Shown one piece after another: positions 1 to 13,700 of a stretch of 64,000 bases of DNA; position 1 is the first letter of the stretch; every line of letters begins with the position of its first letter. The translations under genes and the position numbers were made by a program. The stretch covers positions 14,523,456-14,587,455 of the forward strand of contig NC_092182.1 in the NCBI RefSeq assembly GCF_043641665.1, in the 5' to 3' direction. This stretch comes from Enoplosus armatus (Eukaryota; Chordata; Actinopteri; Centrarchiformes; Enoplosidae). A model generated the notes under the pieces. It worked only from the letters and a program-made list of their open reading frames with translations, was not told the DNA's origin and did no database searches.

Positions 1-974
1 GCCACTGACACTGCTGGGTTGCTGATGACCTCATAGTTGGTGGGGAGTTTTTGCTCAAGGTCAGCCAAAGAGGTTTGCCGTGGTCTTTGATGGACTGTAA
101 GGATCTCTGCCTGGGGCTGGTAGGAGAGACCAGGTTGGTAAGAGCTGTGGCTGGGGTAAGGAAGGCTCTGGCCTGGCATAGGCTGACCAGGCGGATGGAA
201 GCCCTGGTGACCATGCTGCTGCATTCCAAGGTCTGTCTGGTAGGAGGACTGGGCATACATGCGGGAGGAATAGGTTCCCTGGTTCTGGTAGCCAGGGCCT
301 GGTGGGGGATGGGGCTGAAATGTTCCTGGCTGGGGTGCAGAGGATGAAGGGTACTGAGGAGGTTGGAAACCTATCTGTTGGTAAGCATTGCTCGGCTGCT
401 GTGTTGATGGTTGACTTTGAGGGTATGGATAAGACATATAGGATGAGGTTGAGGGATACTGGGAGCTTGCATTGAGGTCATTAGTAAATTGGCTCAATGG
501 TGCAGTGCTGGGCCTTGTCAGCAGACCATTAGCATCAAAGGTTCCTGTTGCAGCTACCATCCTGAGGTTATTGAGCTCACTGTCTGACATGTAGTCCCGA
601 GCGTCACCCATACATCTCAGGTAAGCCAGCTCTCTCCTCTCCCTCTCCTTCACCATGGTCTCCTTACGCTGGGTGATGCCTAGCTCCAAGTAACGTAGCT
701 TGGCGTCAATCTCTTTCTCTTCTTCCTCCAGTTCAGCCTGCTGCTTACGGAGCTTCGATGACTCTTGTTCCACAGCTTTCAATTCACTCAGCAGGCCAGC
801 CTTGGTGACTCCCTGGACAGGTCTGGGTAGGACCCTCTGGGGCATGCCAGGAGAGCTGTACATTTGTGCTGGAGTAACAATGGGGAGCGGAGTCTCCTCT
901 GGAGGGGGGCTGGGAAGAGTCCTCTTTACTTTCCTCATCAGAGAGTTCTGCTGCTGCTGCAGGGAGGCCATCTG
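1..974 (-). CDS. bsn: bsn coding exon 6 (third coiled coil; runs off the window)
   Basis: The exon reads QMASLQQQQNSLMRKVKRTLPSPPPEE, matching RKVKRTLPSPPPEE of mammalian Bassoon. The coiled coil follows (SELKAVEQESSKLRKQQAELEEEEKEIDAKLRYLELGITQRK, about residues 2955-3010), a region implicated in CAST/ELKS binding. After DYMSDSELNNLR comes a P/Y/Q/S-rich stretch ending in TSLADLEQKLPTNYEVIS near base 1, again as in mammals. Phase 0 from exon 5. The acceptor is a TAGCAG tandem, so the exon may begin at 974 or 971. The exon is still open at base 1. Confidence 0.95.
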
Positions 975-2247
975 CTAGGAGAGGCAGAGACACATCAGCA
1001 AACACTGAGCTATAAACAGAATGTGTTTATGTAAATTAGACTCATTACTGTACACTGGGTACTCACAGAGGGTCTGCACATTTTTTCATCCCTAGACCTA
1101 AGTGAAGAGCTATGCAGCCTGATATGTTGTCACACCACTTGATATTAATTACCCTACAGGAGTGTTAGCTTCATCAGTAGTTCAATTAACATAGTTTGAT
1201 TTCATTATATTGATTAAAATGTTGTTCCGATGAAGCCAAAGACACTAAGTGACGTATTTCATTTTATGCCTGATTAACAATGTTAAGTAAAATGTTTAGT
1301 AGTGGCAGTCAGTGTAGTTATCACAAAGCACCTCTATTACATAATAATATTAGTGGTTCCACTTAGGGGTACAATTCAATCATGTTACTTGTAATAGTGA
1401 CCAAGTAACCTTCATAACATTGTTACTGCAATTAATAAACCAGCTTCTACCAGTACCAATAAGTGTGTCTGACCAAGCAGCATTTGTGGTTTTTAAATTC
1501 ATATCTAATTTGCTAAATGTAGGGTCTATAAATGTCGGAATACTTTTTTCAAAGATTATTTTTGGGGGATTTTTCACCTTTATGAGATAGCAGAGACAGA
1601 TAGGAAATGGGTGAGAGAGAGGGGTAAAACATGCAACAAAGGTCGATGGCGACTATTCGGCTACCAAGGCACTCAGTCAAAATAATTTTTAATTACAATT
1701 AGAAAATAGAACAAATAAATTTGTGTTTGAGTATCTTAGCAAATGTAAACATAAGAATTAACATGAGTATAATAAAGCAATTGTGTCTTGAGTCTTTTGA
1801 TTTCCTTGAAATGTATTTTCACATATATGTTACATTACACTCAAAATACATTGCTCAAAATATTTATGTATATCATACAGGTAAGAACAGTCAAACATTT
1901 CAAATTAAAACAACTTAAAATACATCTATGCTAGTCTAATACTTACAAAATAGTTGTGTTGGGTAGATCCATGGTGATTTTTTTAAAGTATCCACAAGAC
2001 AAGACGTGAATGAAACACTAACACTAAAGATTGGACTTGCAAATGTGTAAAATGCCTGAAATCTGATTGCTACGTTTGCTTCTCAGACTGATTTTGGTCT
2101 AAATGCAGAGCAATGTTAATTTACTTTGACCAGCTGCTAACAATCAGGAAGACAGCAAAGCACCACCAGGATTCCTCCACATTGTATGTCCCCCTGGCAA
2201 CTCTTAAGGGTATGCCAGATATAGAAGAAATGACAGAAAGAAAGTGA

Positions 2248-2343
<96 letters not shown>

Positions 2344-5300
2344 GAGAGGAAAACAGACTAAAAGAGTAGAAAAGGGAAAGATAAAGGAGGAGATACAGCA
2401 GAAAAGGATGATGGGAAAATCTTTTCTGGCATGAGCAGCTGCTCTCATGAGAACATTCTGTCAACTTCTCGATGCCAGATCCTGTGTGATCATCTATGTC
2501 CACACAAAGCGTATTCTGCATACACATGTATTTATTTTGATTTATATGTTTTACTCTTAAACAATGAGCTGACAAATACAACCCTAATTAAAAGGCCTAT
2601 ATTCATATGTAATGCTTCACTACATGCTAATTGCCTCTTGAAAATGTGGAATGAACTAACTTATTTTTCCAGGGTTTGGCACTGGTATCACTGGTAATGA
2701 AACATTAGTTTGAGTTCAAAAGATGTGATAGATTTTATGACATCCTATCTACTCCAAATGTATAACAAATAAATAACGCATTTAATTATGTTCCTAAAAA
2801 AACATACAGCATATTATCCCATGCAAATAAATATCTATGGTAAACTTGACAGTACATATTGTATATCGGCAGCAAAAACATATGTTGTACTTGATCTCCA
2901 TTTGTGGGGGTGCTGTGCTTTGATATTTCTTCTGAATATATTCCCCTAAAACATATATTTTTCATATTGTATTTATTATTATTTTGGTAAGCCTTCATAA
3001 ATTTAAATAACTGATTAATTCTGTTTAAAAAGTGATGGTTTCGTACCTGACTGTTGGACAGAGCTTGCTGATGATATGGGGAGAACCTGTTCTTCGCAGG
3101 GTCCTCTGATGTGGGGCTGAGAGGCTTGGGATCCGACATGGAGCGCTGCACACTTTTTATGGGTCTTGGTAGGGTCTGGTGGCGTTGGGGTGATTCAGCA
3201 GTAAAGGCCTTCTGCTGGGGTGTAACATGGGCCTTGTTAAGTTTCTCCTGGGAGGCAAATGTAGTCTCCAGCATTCGATGAGGAGACAATGGAGATACAG
3301 GGGAGTATAGCACCTGGGGAGATTTGGGGGGCTGGCGAGATGGAGAGTCATTTTGTTGCTGCTGATAGCCAATTTCCAGGGGGTCTGGTTTCCTCCTCTC
3401 AAACTTAGCAATTCCTTGGAGTCTTGGAGAGGTTGGGTCAGATGTGTTTGCACCAACCATATGCAGACTTGTGGAGTACGGACTGATAGTTGTAGGGACA
3501 CTCAGCTGGGGGGCGACCACACCTTGAGACTGAGACTCTGGTTCTGTCTGGCAGGCCAGACTCTCTCCTTTGTGGGTCCTTTCAGGGGCTGCTATGTAAT
3601 GTAATAGGTCAACCTTTGAGGTTTCCGCCATGGTAATATGGATTGCAGGTGAAATTCTGCCTAATTGGTCAGGCTCTGTTTGGCATGATGAATCATTTGT
3701 GGTCTGAATAGCTATACTTGCAGAAGCCACTTTAGATGACCCTTCTGATTTTGCCTCACCACTGGATTCAGAGTGCTTGGACGCACGCGATCGCCTGCGC
3801 CTTACTGGCTGCTGGTCCCATTCACCCTGGTCCTCCTCATCAGTCTGCACACTGCAGTCCGCAATACGCCTTGTTCGCCTACGCCTGTTCATGAATCTGT
3901 CCTCTCCATCTTCATCATCTGTTTGCACACAGCTGTCTGTAATCCTCTTCACAGAGTCCTCCTCTGAGCCATCCCTCAGCCGAGGCATGGAATTCTGCTT
4001 TTTCATAATCTTGGAATCAGCCTGTTTGTCACTGCTTCTCAAAGACATTTCAGAAGCAGAACTATGAATTGGTCGAGCAGCTACGACGGCTTGGACCACT
4101 TGTCCATCCTGCCAAAATTGAACACTCTGTCCATCTTGTTGAATAACTCTACCACTCTGGTCACAGATAATGAACCCTTGAGGGGGCCCTCCTCCAACAA
4201 CTACCCCTTGTATAGCACCCTGAGCAGATGTTGCTGCTGCTGCCACTGCTGCAGATGTGGCAGCTGCCTCTGCTGCTGCAGCAGCAGCTGCTGCCTCCAC
4301 TGCTGCTGTCTTTTGCCTTTTCTGCTCCTCCAACTGCTGCTGGAGCTGCTGCTGCAGAGACTGAATTTGTTCAAGCTGCATTCTCTGCTGGGCAAGTTGT
4401 TCTCTTTGCATAATAAGCTGTGTCTCCCGCTCTGCTTGCTGTTGCTGTATGACTTGGTGTTTGATTGTCTGCAGTTCTTGAATCTCACGCTGAACGAGTA
4501 GCTGTTCTTTTTCTCTGTGTCGCTGAAGCTCCATACGATCTCTTTCAAGCTCGTCTTGTAGACGCATCTGTCGTAATTTCTCCAGTTCAACACGCTCTCG
4601 TTCTAGCTGCAGCATGTGCTCTTGTTGCTGACTCAGTCTCTCATCTTCCTTACCTTTCTGGGCATCCATGGGAGGAGAAAGTTTGGAACTCTGAGCTAGG
4701 GCAGTACTTTGGGGTGCCGCTTGTGACTGGCCCTGTGGCAGACCTAATGGTTGAGGCTGATTGATGGGTTGAACTTGAGGTTGGGTTTGAGTCAAAGATA
4801 ATGGTTCAGTTTGAGTAGGTAACTGCTGTGGCTGCATTTGAGCCTGCACTGGCTGGACAGTTGGCGGTTGGCCTTGAACTTGAGAGAGGGACGCAACACT
4901 CTGTGAGGTGAGTTGAGTGCGGTCTGTCTGTTGATCTGCCGTGGTTTGCATACCAGTTGCTGGTACATGTTGTGCTCCTAAGTGTGCTGCAGGTTGGGTT
5001 GGTGGAATAGTTGCAGCTGTTTGCGCAGCAACTGTTGTTAAAGGCTTTCCAAGGTACACAGGGGTTTCCTGGTGTGAGCTGCTTACATCAGACACACTTC
5101 CTGATGGTGTGGCTGGAGTCGGATACTGGTTTGGAGTCGGGTAGGAATATGGTCCCTGTGTGGACAGAGGCATTCTGGGAGTCACTTGAGGCAACCTGGT
5201 GAGGCTAGCCAATGGTACAGCAGTTACACCTGTAGGGTATGGTCTGTAAATTCCTCTAGGCATGGGACGCATGACAGAGGAGGGCTGGGTGGTAATTGGC

Positions 5301-8300
5301 AAAGTAGAGGCTATGGGAGTGTTTATGGTGGAATATATCATGCCATCACCTCCTCTCATAGCAGCAGGGTACAAGGCGCGTATACTTGCTTGTCTGGCAT
5401 TTATCAGGTTTGTTAGGGTTTGGCCATTTGCTGTTGGTCTTCCATCTGGACCATACAGTAGGTTTGCTCGTATTGACGCTAAGCTTTGCTGGAGATTTAG
5501 CCTAGCTAAAGATCCACCCCTTCCAGTCCCATATGGTCCCAGTTCAGGGTTAGTTCCATACCGACTTCCAAACTGGTCCACTGAGTTAAGAGCTGCACAC
5601 ATGCGACTGATCTCCCTGGCAGTGGTTGCACTGTACTGAGCCAGATTGGAGTCCTGTGATCCTGTTTGGTCACGTGAACTGTAGGCATAGTCAGAACTGA
5701 TATTTGACATGGAGCCATATCGGCGAAGGGGTAATGAGGGGCCTGCAAAATCTCCTTGGTGACGCAAGTCTGTGTAAGATCCATACTGTACTCCCATGCC
5801 AAGGTATCCACCATCATAAGCCTGATTCATGTTGCTAAGATCTACTGCCAGACTCCCCTGGACATTACTCTGATAGTGACCAGCATCAGTCATGGAAGGC
5901 AGATTAGTATCAGACATGGAGGGCTGTATTCTTCCTGAGAAGACTGTGGGTGGTTGATATTGTTTATGTTCCTCTGTCACTCCTTGTGTAGCTTGAGGCT
6001 GGTGTTGTTGTTGTTGTTGTTGTTGTTGTTGTGGGTTGACATTGTAGTGTGGTGGATGGGGAGGGTGGGCTGCTTGAGACGTTTCAGTAGTGGGGGTTTT
6101 ATCTGAGGATACTGTTGTAGGCTTCTGAGTGAATGACCCTGAACAGGAACCAGCAAAGGGCAATTTGTAAACAACATCACAACAAGCCACCTGGTTTTCT
6201 GGTTTGATCTGTCCAGTGAGATCCAAGACCTGAGGAGGGGGAGGAGGTTCCTCTTGCTTTACCAGTTGAGTGACTGTGCCCCCCTGTGATGTGTTACTCT
6301 CATCAAGTTGCACCATCATAACATGGGGCTTGCCTGTGGACAAGTTCATTACTGTTGGCTTATTTTTTAGCTCTAAGGCAACTCCACCATAGATTTCATG
6401 GGGAGCATTAGAAGCAGGAGCCCCAGACACTGATGGTGGAGCCAGGGGGGATACTCTAGGAATGGCACTAGCAGTCACTACAGACTGGGCACTGCTTGTT
6501 TGGCTCACCACAAGATCCTTTTTCATCAGCAGCGGCTGGACCTGATTAGCTAAATTGTAACGAGCAAAAGAGGATTGCTGGTGGTGCTGCTGGAGCTGCT
6601 GCTCAAGAAGTTGTTGCTGCTGCAGGAGCTTCTGCTGCTGTAACTGTAGTTGTTGCTGTTGTATACCCAGGTTCTCCAGGCAGGCATCAATTTTCGGAAT
6701 AGATGGGTCAGTAACTGGTGGCTTAATCTGGGTTAAACACACAGCTGATCCAACACCCTGCCCCAAATCCACACGGTTTTGCAAAGGATCTCCATACACA
6801 ACTGGTTGCTTGGGTTGGGAAATGAACATGGAACCTGCAACTGTGATGCTAACTGTGGTCGGTGTTGATGGAGATATGTGTGATTGCTCTTGCGCATTCA
6901 GGTTCATAATAAGAGGTTGCACTGCTGTGTGTCGACCAGATGGCTGCTCACTTCCTAAAGAGTATCTTCTCGTGTCAGAGGCAAGGGATGTTAGGTCCAT
7001 CCCCTGGTCTGTCATTATAATTGGAGCTGGCCTCATTGGGGCTCTCAGATCCACCACATTAGTGCCTGGATGTGTTGGGACCTGACCCACAACCTTTGAA
7101 GAGCCAGGAATATTTGAGATTTTACATAGAGATATATTTTCCATAGGTCCACGACTATGTGCAGTTGTGGTCACGGTGCTAATACCAACATTTACTTTTT
7201 CTACATTTTGAACCATCTGTGAAGAATGTTTAGGAGACTGTTGCGATGGATGCATTTGTGGTGATGTTGGGGAACTTGACGAAGGGGGCTGGGAGCTATA
7301 CAAGGTTTTACAACTGACCTGTGTTGGTGATGACAAAGGGGAAGTGGAAGAATTTACAGTAAGTGGCTTGGCAGGACTAGTTGTATCAGAGCCTAGTGTT
7401 ATCACCATCACTGGTGAGTCTTGAGAGGATTGTTGTCGTGCAAGACGTGGTGAAATTGCCCTTTGAGGTGCCTGAGCTCCATGGGATGCTGCAGCCGATG
7501 TAGGACCACCAGGCAAAGATGGCAGCTGCCTACCACTACCACCAGTGGGTCTTACAGACGGTGTATGCGTTGGGCTTTGGGCTGGAGAAGTGGAGGGGGA
7601 GACCGGGGGGCTGGGACCTTTGAAAAGGGAGAAGACTTTGGAGGTTAGGGAGGATGCTCCAGGGTCAGGTGATGCCTGTGTTGGCCTTTGGGAGCCTGTT
7701 CTGTTACCGGCAGGCACTGTGCTAACTGCCTGTCGAGTTGTGGCAGTCTGACTGACTTGGGCTTTGGTTGTAGCAACTCCAACAACACCTTCAATTTTGG
7801 CACTCTGTGTCATCATCCTATTTTGTGTTTCTTTTGATAGATGCTGTGCTGCATGAATTCCTGGAATTCTTGGATCACTCCCTGTTGTGGAAAAGGACAT
7901 TGGTGCAGTAACCTGTGTTGGGCTTGAGCCGGGGGTTAGGACAGTTCCTGCTTCAAGATGATGTTTATTGTCAGGCTGAGAGGCAACTTTCTGCTGATTA
8001 ACTGTTTGTCCTTGCCTCTGCATGAGCTGTGCTTTCTTCATCATTTCCTCATAGACCTCCTCTGCACTTTTTAGTGTTTTATCAGATGGTGACATTGCTG
8101 ATGTTTTTTCTGTAGGGGAGTAGAGGGATGTGAAGGTTGGAAGGTTATATTCATTTCCTGATTTGTAAAGCTTTCCACCAATCATCTCAAAGCCCTCTGC
8201 CTCCGAGTCCATAGATGGTGAATATTCAGAACATGAGGATCTGTGAAGCTCCTCCATCTCTGCAGCCTGTCTCAGTTCTTCTGTTGGCGATGCATCCTCA

Positions 8301-10673
8301 ATAGGGGACAGATTACTGGGGGGAGTTTTGGATCTTTCCCTGCGTCTCTGTGCCCGTAACTCCTCTTTATCCCTCTTTGTTTTTCGAGCAGTGCTTCGGA
8401 TCCTCTGTTGCTCTAGGTCTCTCATCTGCTCCTGTTCCCTAAGTAGTTCTTCCTCCTCTCTGAGCTCATCCTCCTCAGATGAGTCCTCGATAGTGGGCAG
8501 CAGTGGCCCATGGGAGCGATGTCGGGCTTTCCTCTGCTGCTTTGCCTCCTCTAGTCTTGCCCTACGACTAGGGCTGCTGTCACTGTCATCCTCCATGGAC
8601 GACACAGATGTAGGGGAAGTTCCAGATGTGTAGCTGGGAGTGGTGGCAGGTAGGGTGGATGAATATTCTCCCTTGGACCGCTCCTCAGGAGAACCAGTCA
8701 GACTCTCCATCTCTAGCTCTGGTTCTCGTAGGTCATGCTCAGTACTGAGCTCCATGTCTCGGTTGTAGCTGTTGGTGTTATTCAGCTCAATGGTCTTAAA
8801 ACGCCGAAGGCCTCCAGCCATTACAACATCTTCCTCTTCATTTGCCTTATAAGCACCCTCTGATGCCTTGGTTTCATCCTCAAAACTATTAGAATGATGA
8901 GAGAGTCGTCTTCTCTCTTTGCTTAAATCCCCACTGGTTTTATGCCCCCTTTTAGTTTTCTGGCTTCCATGTTCTTCCAACTCCTCTTCATCAGCACTCA
9001 TCTCCATAATTTGCCTCCTCATGAATTCCTCATCCGTTAAATCTTTATGTGACTTCTTTTGTCTTACTGGCAATGGGGAGAGACCACTTTCACTGCTGTC
9101 TTCCACATAATCATGGCGAAGCTTACAACTGAGGTCATCCTCTGATTCATCCCTTGCTGCATCGTCATCAGGACTGTAGTCCCGGTCCTTTCCTACAGAC
9201 AGTGAATGTGGCCTGTGCTTCTGGTCTGAGGCAGTCTTTGACTCTAGTAGAGGCTTCATGGAGCTCTCGAGCTTGGTGATTTCTGAGGGGATGGAAGCAC
9301 CTCTTTCACTGAGCTTGATTCCTTCTTCCCGGATCTGGCCTGTAATCTCCCCATGAGAGCTGGAGATCCCATCTGAGGAGTATCCAGTGTCACTTAAACT
9401 CTGTGTACTTGATTTGTTGTAATCCTGATAAAAGAGAGAAAGAGAAGGAGAGAGATCAGAAGCAAGAAAAGCAATTTTTTCCTAAATTAACTCATGGCAA
9501 GGTCTATTACAAGCCTCAGTGCACACCTTGTACCTCACTATTTCATCAAATTCATCTACAGTGACATTTTCATGAGCATTTTTAGATAATAGGGAGTACT
9601 AATGCACTAGACCCAATGCAGTTGAAAATGTCTAATACTAAGATATAATAGAATGGTTACATTGAAAAGAAGAAACCCTTAAACAGACAACCACCTATAG
9701 TAACACTTCAGGCTAAAATCAACCCAAATATGAACTTTTGTTTTTGCATTTTGGTTTTTGCGAATTTGACTTTGCTTAGTTACCACCGAGCAACATTTAC
9801 ACATTTGTTATCCTGAAAAACTAACTTCATCTCAACACTTTTTATTCTTTAAATACATAAAAAGAACAACAGGTGAATCTGTCTGAATATAATCTTATGT
9901 TGTAGTTTATTACAGCCATTGATCATATTCTTTTAATTTGGGTTGAGCTTGCCTTTAAAAGTTATGTACACACAGATGGATAAATACACTGACACACAGA
10001 GTGAATATAACAGACTGTCAAACATACAAACATCTACAGACAAATGTCATTTGGTTACATGCTTGATTGCCATCCTTGACGCATTCTCCATTGCATTCTT
10101 CGAACCGTTGAAGAATAACGAACATGCTTAGAATGCTTAAAATATCATCACAAAGTGTCACATTAAACAAAAAGCTTGGGTTTGATACAAATAAAATAAA
10201 AGTGTACAAAACCAGGTGGAGAAATGGGGAACCGGCTGAAGATGAGGAATGGCCATTGAGACAATGATGATAAGGATGACGATGATGATAATAAAGACAA
10301 TAAGGATGACGATGATGATGAAGAAAGTTACATTGATGGGAAATTGTTTTTAAAAATGTACGCTATGATGAAACACATTTATGATAACTATTATTACATT
10401 AGTGATAATAGTACAAGTTGATGCTAACCTCACTAACTTTAAAAGTGCTGAGAATGAACAATAAGATAAAAATAATGACGTGGAATGATGGAAGTGATGA
10501 TTATGAAGAAGGAATAATAGAAAAAGAACAAGAGTTTCAATAAGAGCAATAATAAAAATAGAACATGTTTACCACAAAAATTATAAATACTAGAAGAAGA
10601 ATTAAAAAACAAGTTAATGATATGATGCAGGCGACAACAGTGGTGAGGAATGAATGATTCAAATGATTAGGTA

Positions 10674-10714
<41 letters not shown>

Positions 10715-13700
10715 AATGATTCTGAGAAATGGTTACAATTATTTGAATGGAGAAAAAAAAATCATAAAGGTGACTCAAGGGTAACAGGTGAAGGCGAAGA
10801 AGTTGCAGGTAGCTCACTTCATGGTGTCTTGACTTCTGTGCATCTTCAGATATCTTCATGTCTTTTGGTGAAGTGACAGTCTCTGACAATGCCTTCTTTG
10901 GTGAGGCCTTGACGTCTTCTTTTAGAGATTTAGGTGTGACTTTAGTCTTCTCCTGGCTCTGCGGCTGTTTGCGGGCCTGGTTGTTACCTGTGGGTTTAGA
11001 CTGAGTAGGTGCTGTTTTTGATGGGGTGGGAAGGGCCTTGGCATGGTTGGGTGCTTTACCAGGGGTAGATGATGCCTTGGCACCAGAAGGATGAGAAGAG
11101 CCCTTAGTGTGAACAGAGGGCTGACCAGATCCCTTTGTCTGAGTCGGCCCTTTGGCCTGGCTCGGGCCCTTTATTTGGTTAGCAGACTGAACAGGGCCCT
11201 TACTTTGAGCATGTGATTGATTAGGACCTTTACTTTGAGGTCCCTTACTCTGAGCTGAGGGTTGTGTTGGACCCTTAGTTTGGGAAGGTGGCTGAGTTGA
11301 ACCCTTTGGTTGAGAAACGGGTTGGGCAGAACCCTTGGTTTGAGGGGAAGCTTGGCTGGGCCCCTTGGTATGAGGGGCAGGCCCAGCCTGTTTCACAGGA
11401 GAGATAGGGCCACTTACTTGAGGACCCGGTGGTTTCTGTTGTTGTTGAGGACCTGTGGGCCTAGGCCCTGAAAGTTGATTGGGCCCTTTCTGCTGAGGTG
11501 GTTGTTGATTGGCTGTAGCAGGTGGCCGGGGGGATCCCACGGGCTGTGTAACAGGAGCTGGAATATCTCCCAAGCTTCCTGACAGAGCCCTCTGCGTCTG
11601 ACAGTTCAAGCACAGCCATTCTTTCTTCTGAAAAACAAGCACAAAAAGAACAGCAATCAGCAACGTTGAAATAAAATAATCAGCCAAAAGCACATGGTTT
11701 CTTGTAACTCTATTACTCATGTACATTTTTCAGTTGTCTTAGTGTCACCTGGATGCAACCTGGTGCCAACAATAAGCAAAGAAAAAGGGAAACTGTTTAA
11801 ATGAGCAGCAATCTGACTAAATACACAAAGTATGCTCAACATTGGTGTTTAATTTAATATTGACCGTGTCAAGACATTATTCGATTATTACTAATTATGA
11901 TGATTGATGCATACAGAAGTATAGATGTGTCTGTTAGTTAAACAAATCAAATTTGAAAGTTGTTGCTTTATAAACGGTCATGGAGTGCCAAGGACTCAGT
12001 ATGGTGAGTCTGAACAACTGAATATTTGAAAGCCTGTCCAGACAAGGCTTTTCATCTCTTCCTGAAGACTTAATCATTTGACAACATTAAGCACTCTGAA
12101 ACATGGTACACAGAATAAGAGTGCTGTGTGAATACAAATTAACACATCTGTTATTAGATTGGAGGGGTTGCAACTGTCATTAGACCTTTTATGTAGCCCA
12201 CAGCAAACCTTCTATCTGCAAGAGTAGCGTTCGACCTTCACAGTCATCCTCACTGAGCTCTATGTTTGGAGCTAGTTATAGATTCTGACACTGCTGAAAA
12301 TCTAGAATAAAACCCATCAAAGACAGGATATTAACATAAACAGATTCAATTTCAGGTCAATGCAGCAGATCAATGAAACTGCTCAATGGTTATATTACAG
12401 GTTATGAAAGCTGAAAAGAGAGGTGTGTTTGTAACCCAGCCCTGCATTTCTATGATAATCATCTGTGCCTGAAGAGGGAGTGTTCTTGTGTCACAGACTC
12501 ATACAACAAAACAAATAACCTCATAAACACCTCTATTGCCGATTAACATCTAGCCCATAAATAATTTATTTTATGGATGTCATAATTCAAAAGCATAAAT
12601 GCAGAAGATGGAATTCAACAACATCCCAGCCCAGAAACAGCTAATAAATAAAAACAATGCAGGTGTTCAACGACTGTATCAGAGGACATCTTTACTGCGG
12701 TCCAAACAGTCAAGATGCCAGAGAAGGTTGCAAATAAAGGATTTATTTTTTTCAAAAGGCCTTACATTTTCGTCATATTGCAACTATCAAGTTATTGGGA
12801 TTATGTCACTTCTGTCACATGTCTGACATGGTGGGTAGACTAAAGAAGAGTCATCTGCCTGAATGATATAAATAACTGAGAAAAGCTTACATTACGAGCA
12901 AGACAAAGAGGGATAGGCAGAGAGTGACAATAATTTAGTCAGCAAGGAACATCCTAACAGCACGATAGGGATCTTAATCTAGAGACCCCAGAGACCAGAC
13001 AAGTCTCCAGTGATAAGGTCTGGGTGTCTTCTTTTTCCACTTCATACTAAACATGTGTAAAGAAATTGATCAGGTTCTGTGTGAGTGAGAGATTAATTAT
13101 TTGTTCTTCTCGGGGCTCCTTGTGTGTCCTTGTATAAAAAAAACGGTTTAACTCACTGGCCACGATGAAGAGTGGATACAGACCATTGCAGGCCACTTCT
13201 ACTATTTGTTCAGTAAAACTAATTTGTGAAGGAAAAAGAGTCTACAAACAATGGTTAGCCACTCCCTGTTGTGGGTAGTAGGAGACAAAGCTACAGTTAA
13301 AATTTAACAGAAGAGAATGAAACAAGATGCAGAGGAGGGGGAGGACAGAAAAACAGGAAGATGGTAGTGGAATAAAGATGATGATGAATTTTTTCACCAG
13401 CTGGCTAACTTTGTCCCCTGCTGTGTGCTGGACAGGTAGCTTGCAGACAGTGGGTACATCCAAAACAACTTCCTACAGTGGTGAGAGAGAAGAGAGACTC
13501 AAACTCTGTGGATTAATATGAACATTTTGATGAATTCAGCTTTGGTACCTGTAGACTTCAACTGTTCTTCTGTTAATAATAACTAAATTAGAGCCCTTAT
13601 GCAACATGAGCGTTAACTTATGCAACTCACCCGTTTAGAAATGATGCCATTTGAACCATGAATACTGTGAAAATATGCCGTTCAGGAATGATAATGCTGG

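Larger units (their letters stand above)
975..3046 (-). other. bsn: bsn intron 5
   Basis: This 2.1-kb, AT-rich intron lies between coding exons 5 and 6. It holds a degraded SINE-like repeat at about 1530-1680 and a compound TG/AG microsatellite at 2246-2349. Short ORFs inside it are microsatellite translations or AT-rich noise. Confidence 0.9.

Noticed and set aside
2137..2581. Serine/leucine- and histidine/threonine-rich ORFs
   Set aside because: Direct translations of the (TG)n(AG)n microsatellite.
2786..3046. Extension of the giant bsn ORF beyond 3,047
   Set aside because: AT-rich, N/Y/K-rich translation with no homology after a clear CAG/GTACGA donor; the next conserved block follows in phase at 974.
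4064..4501. Cysteine-rich plus-strand ORF (145 codons)
   Set aside because: Antisense of CAG/GCA-rich coding sequence of the bsn coiled coil and alanine tract; composition artefact.
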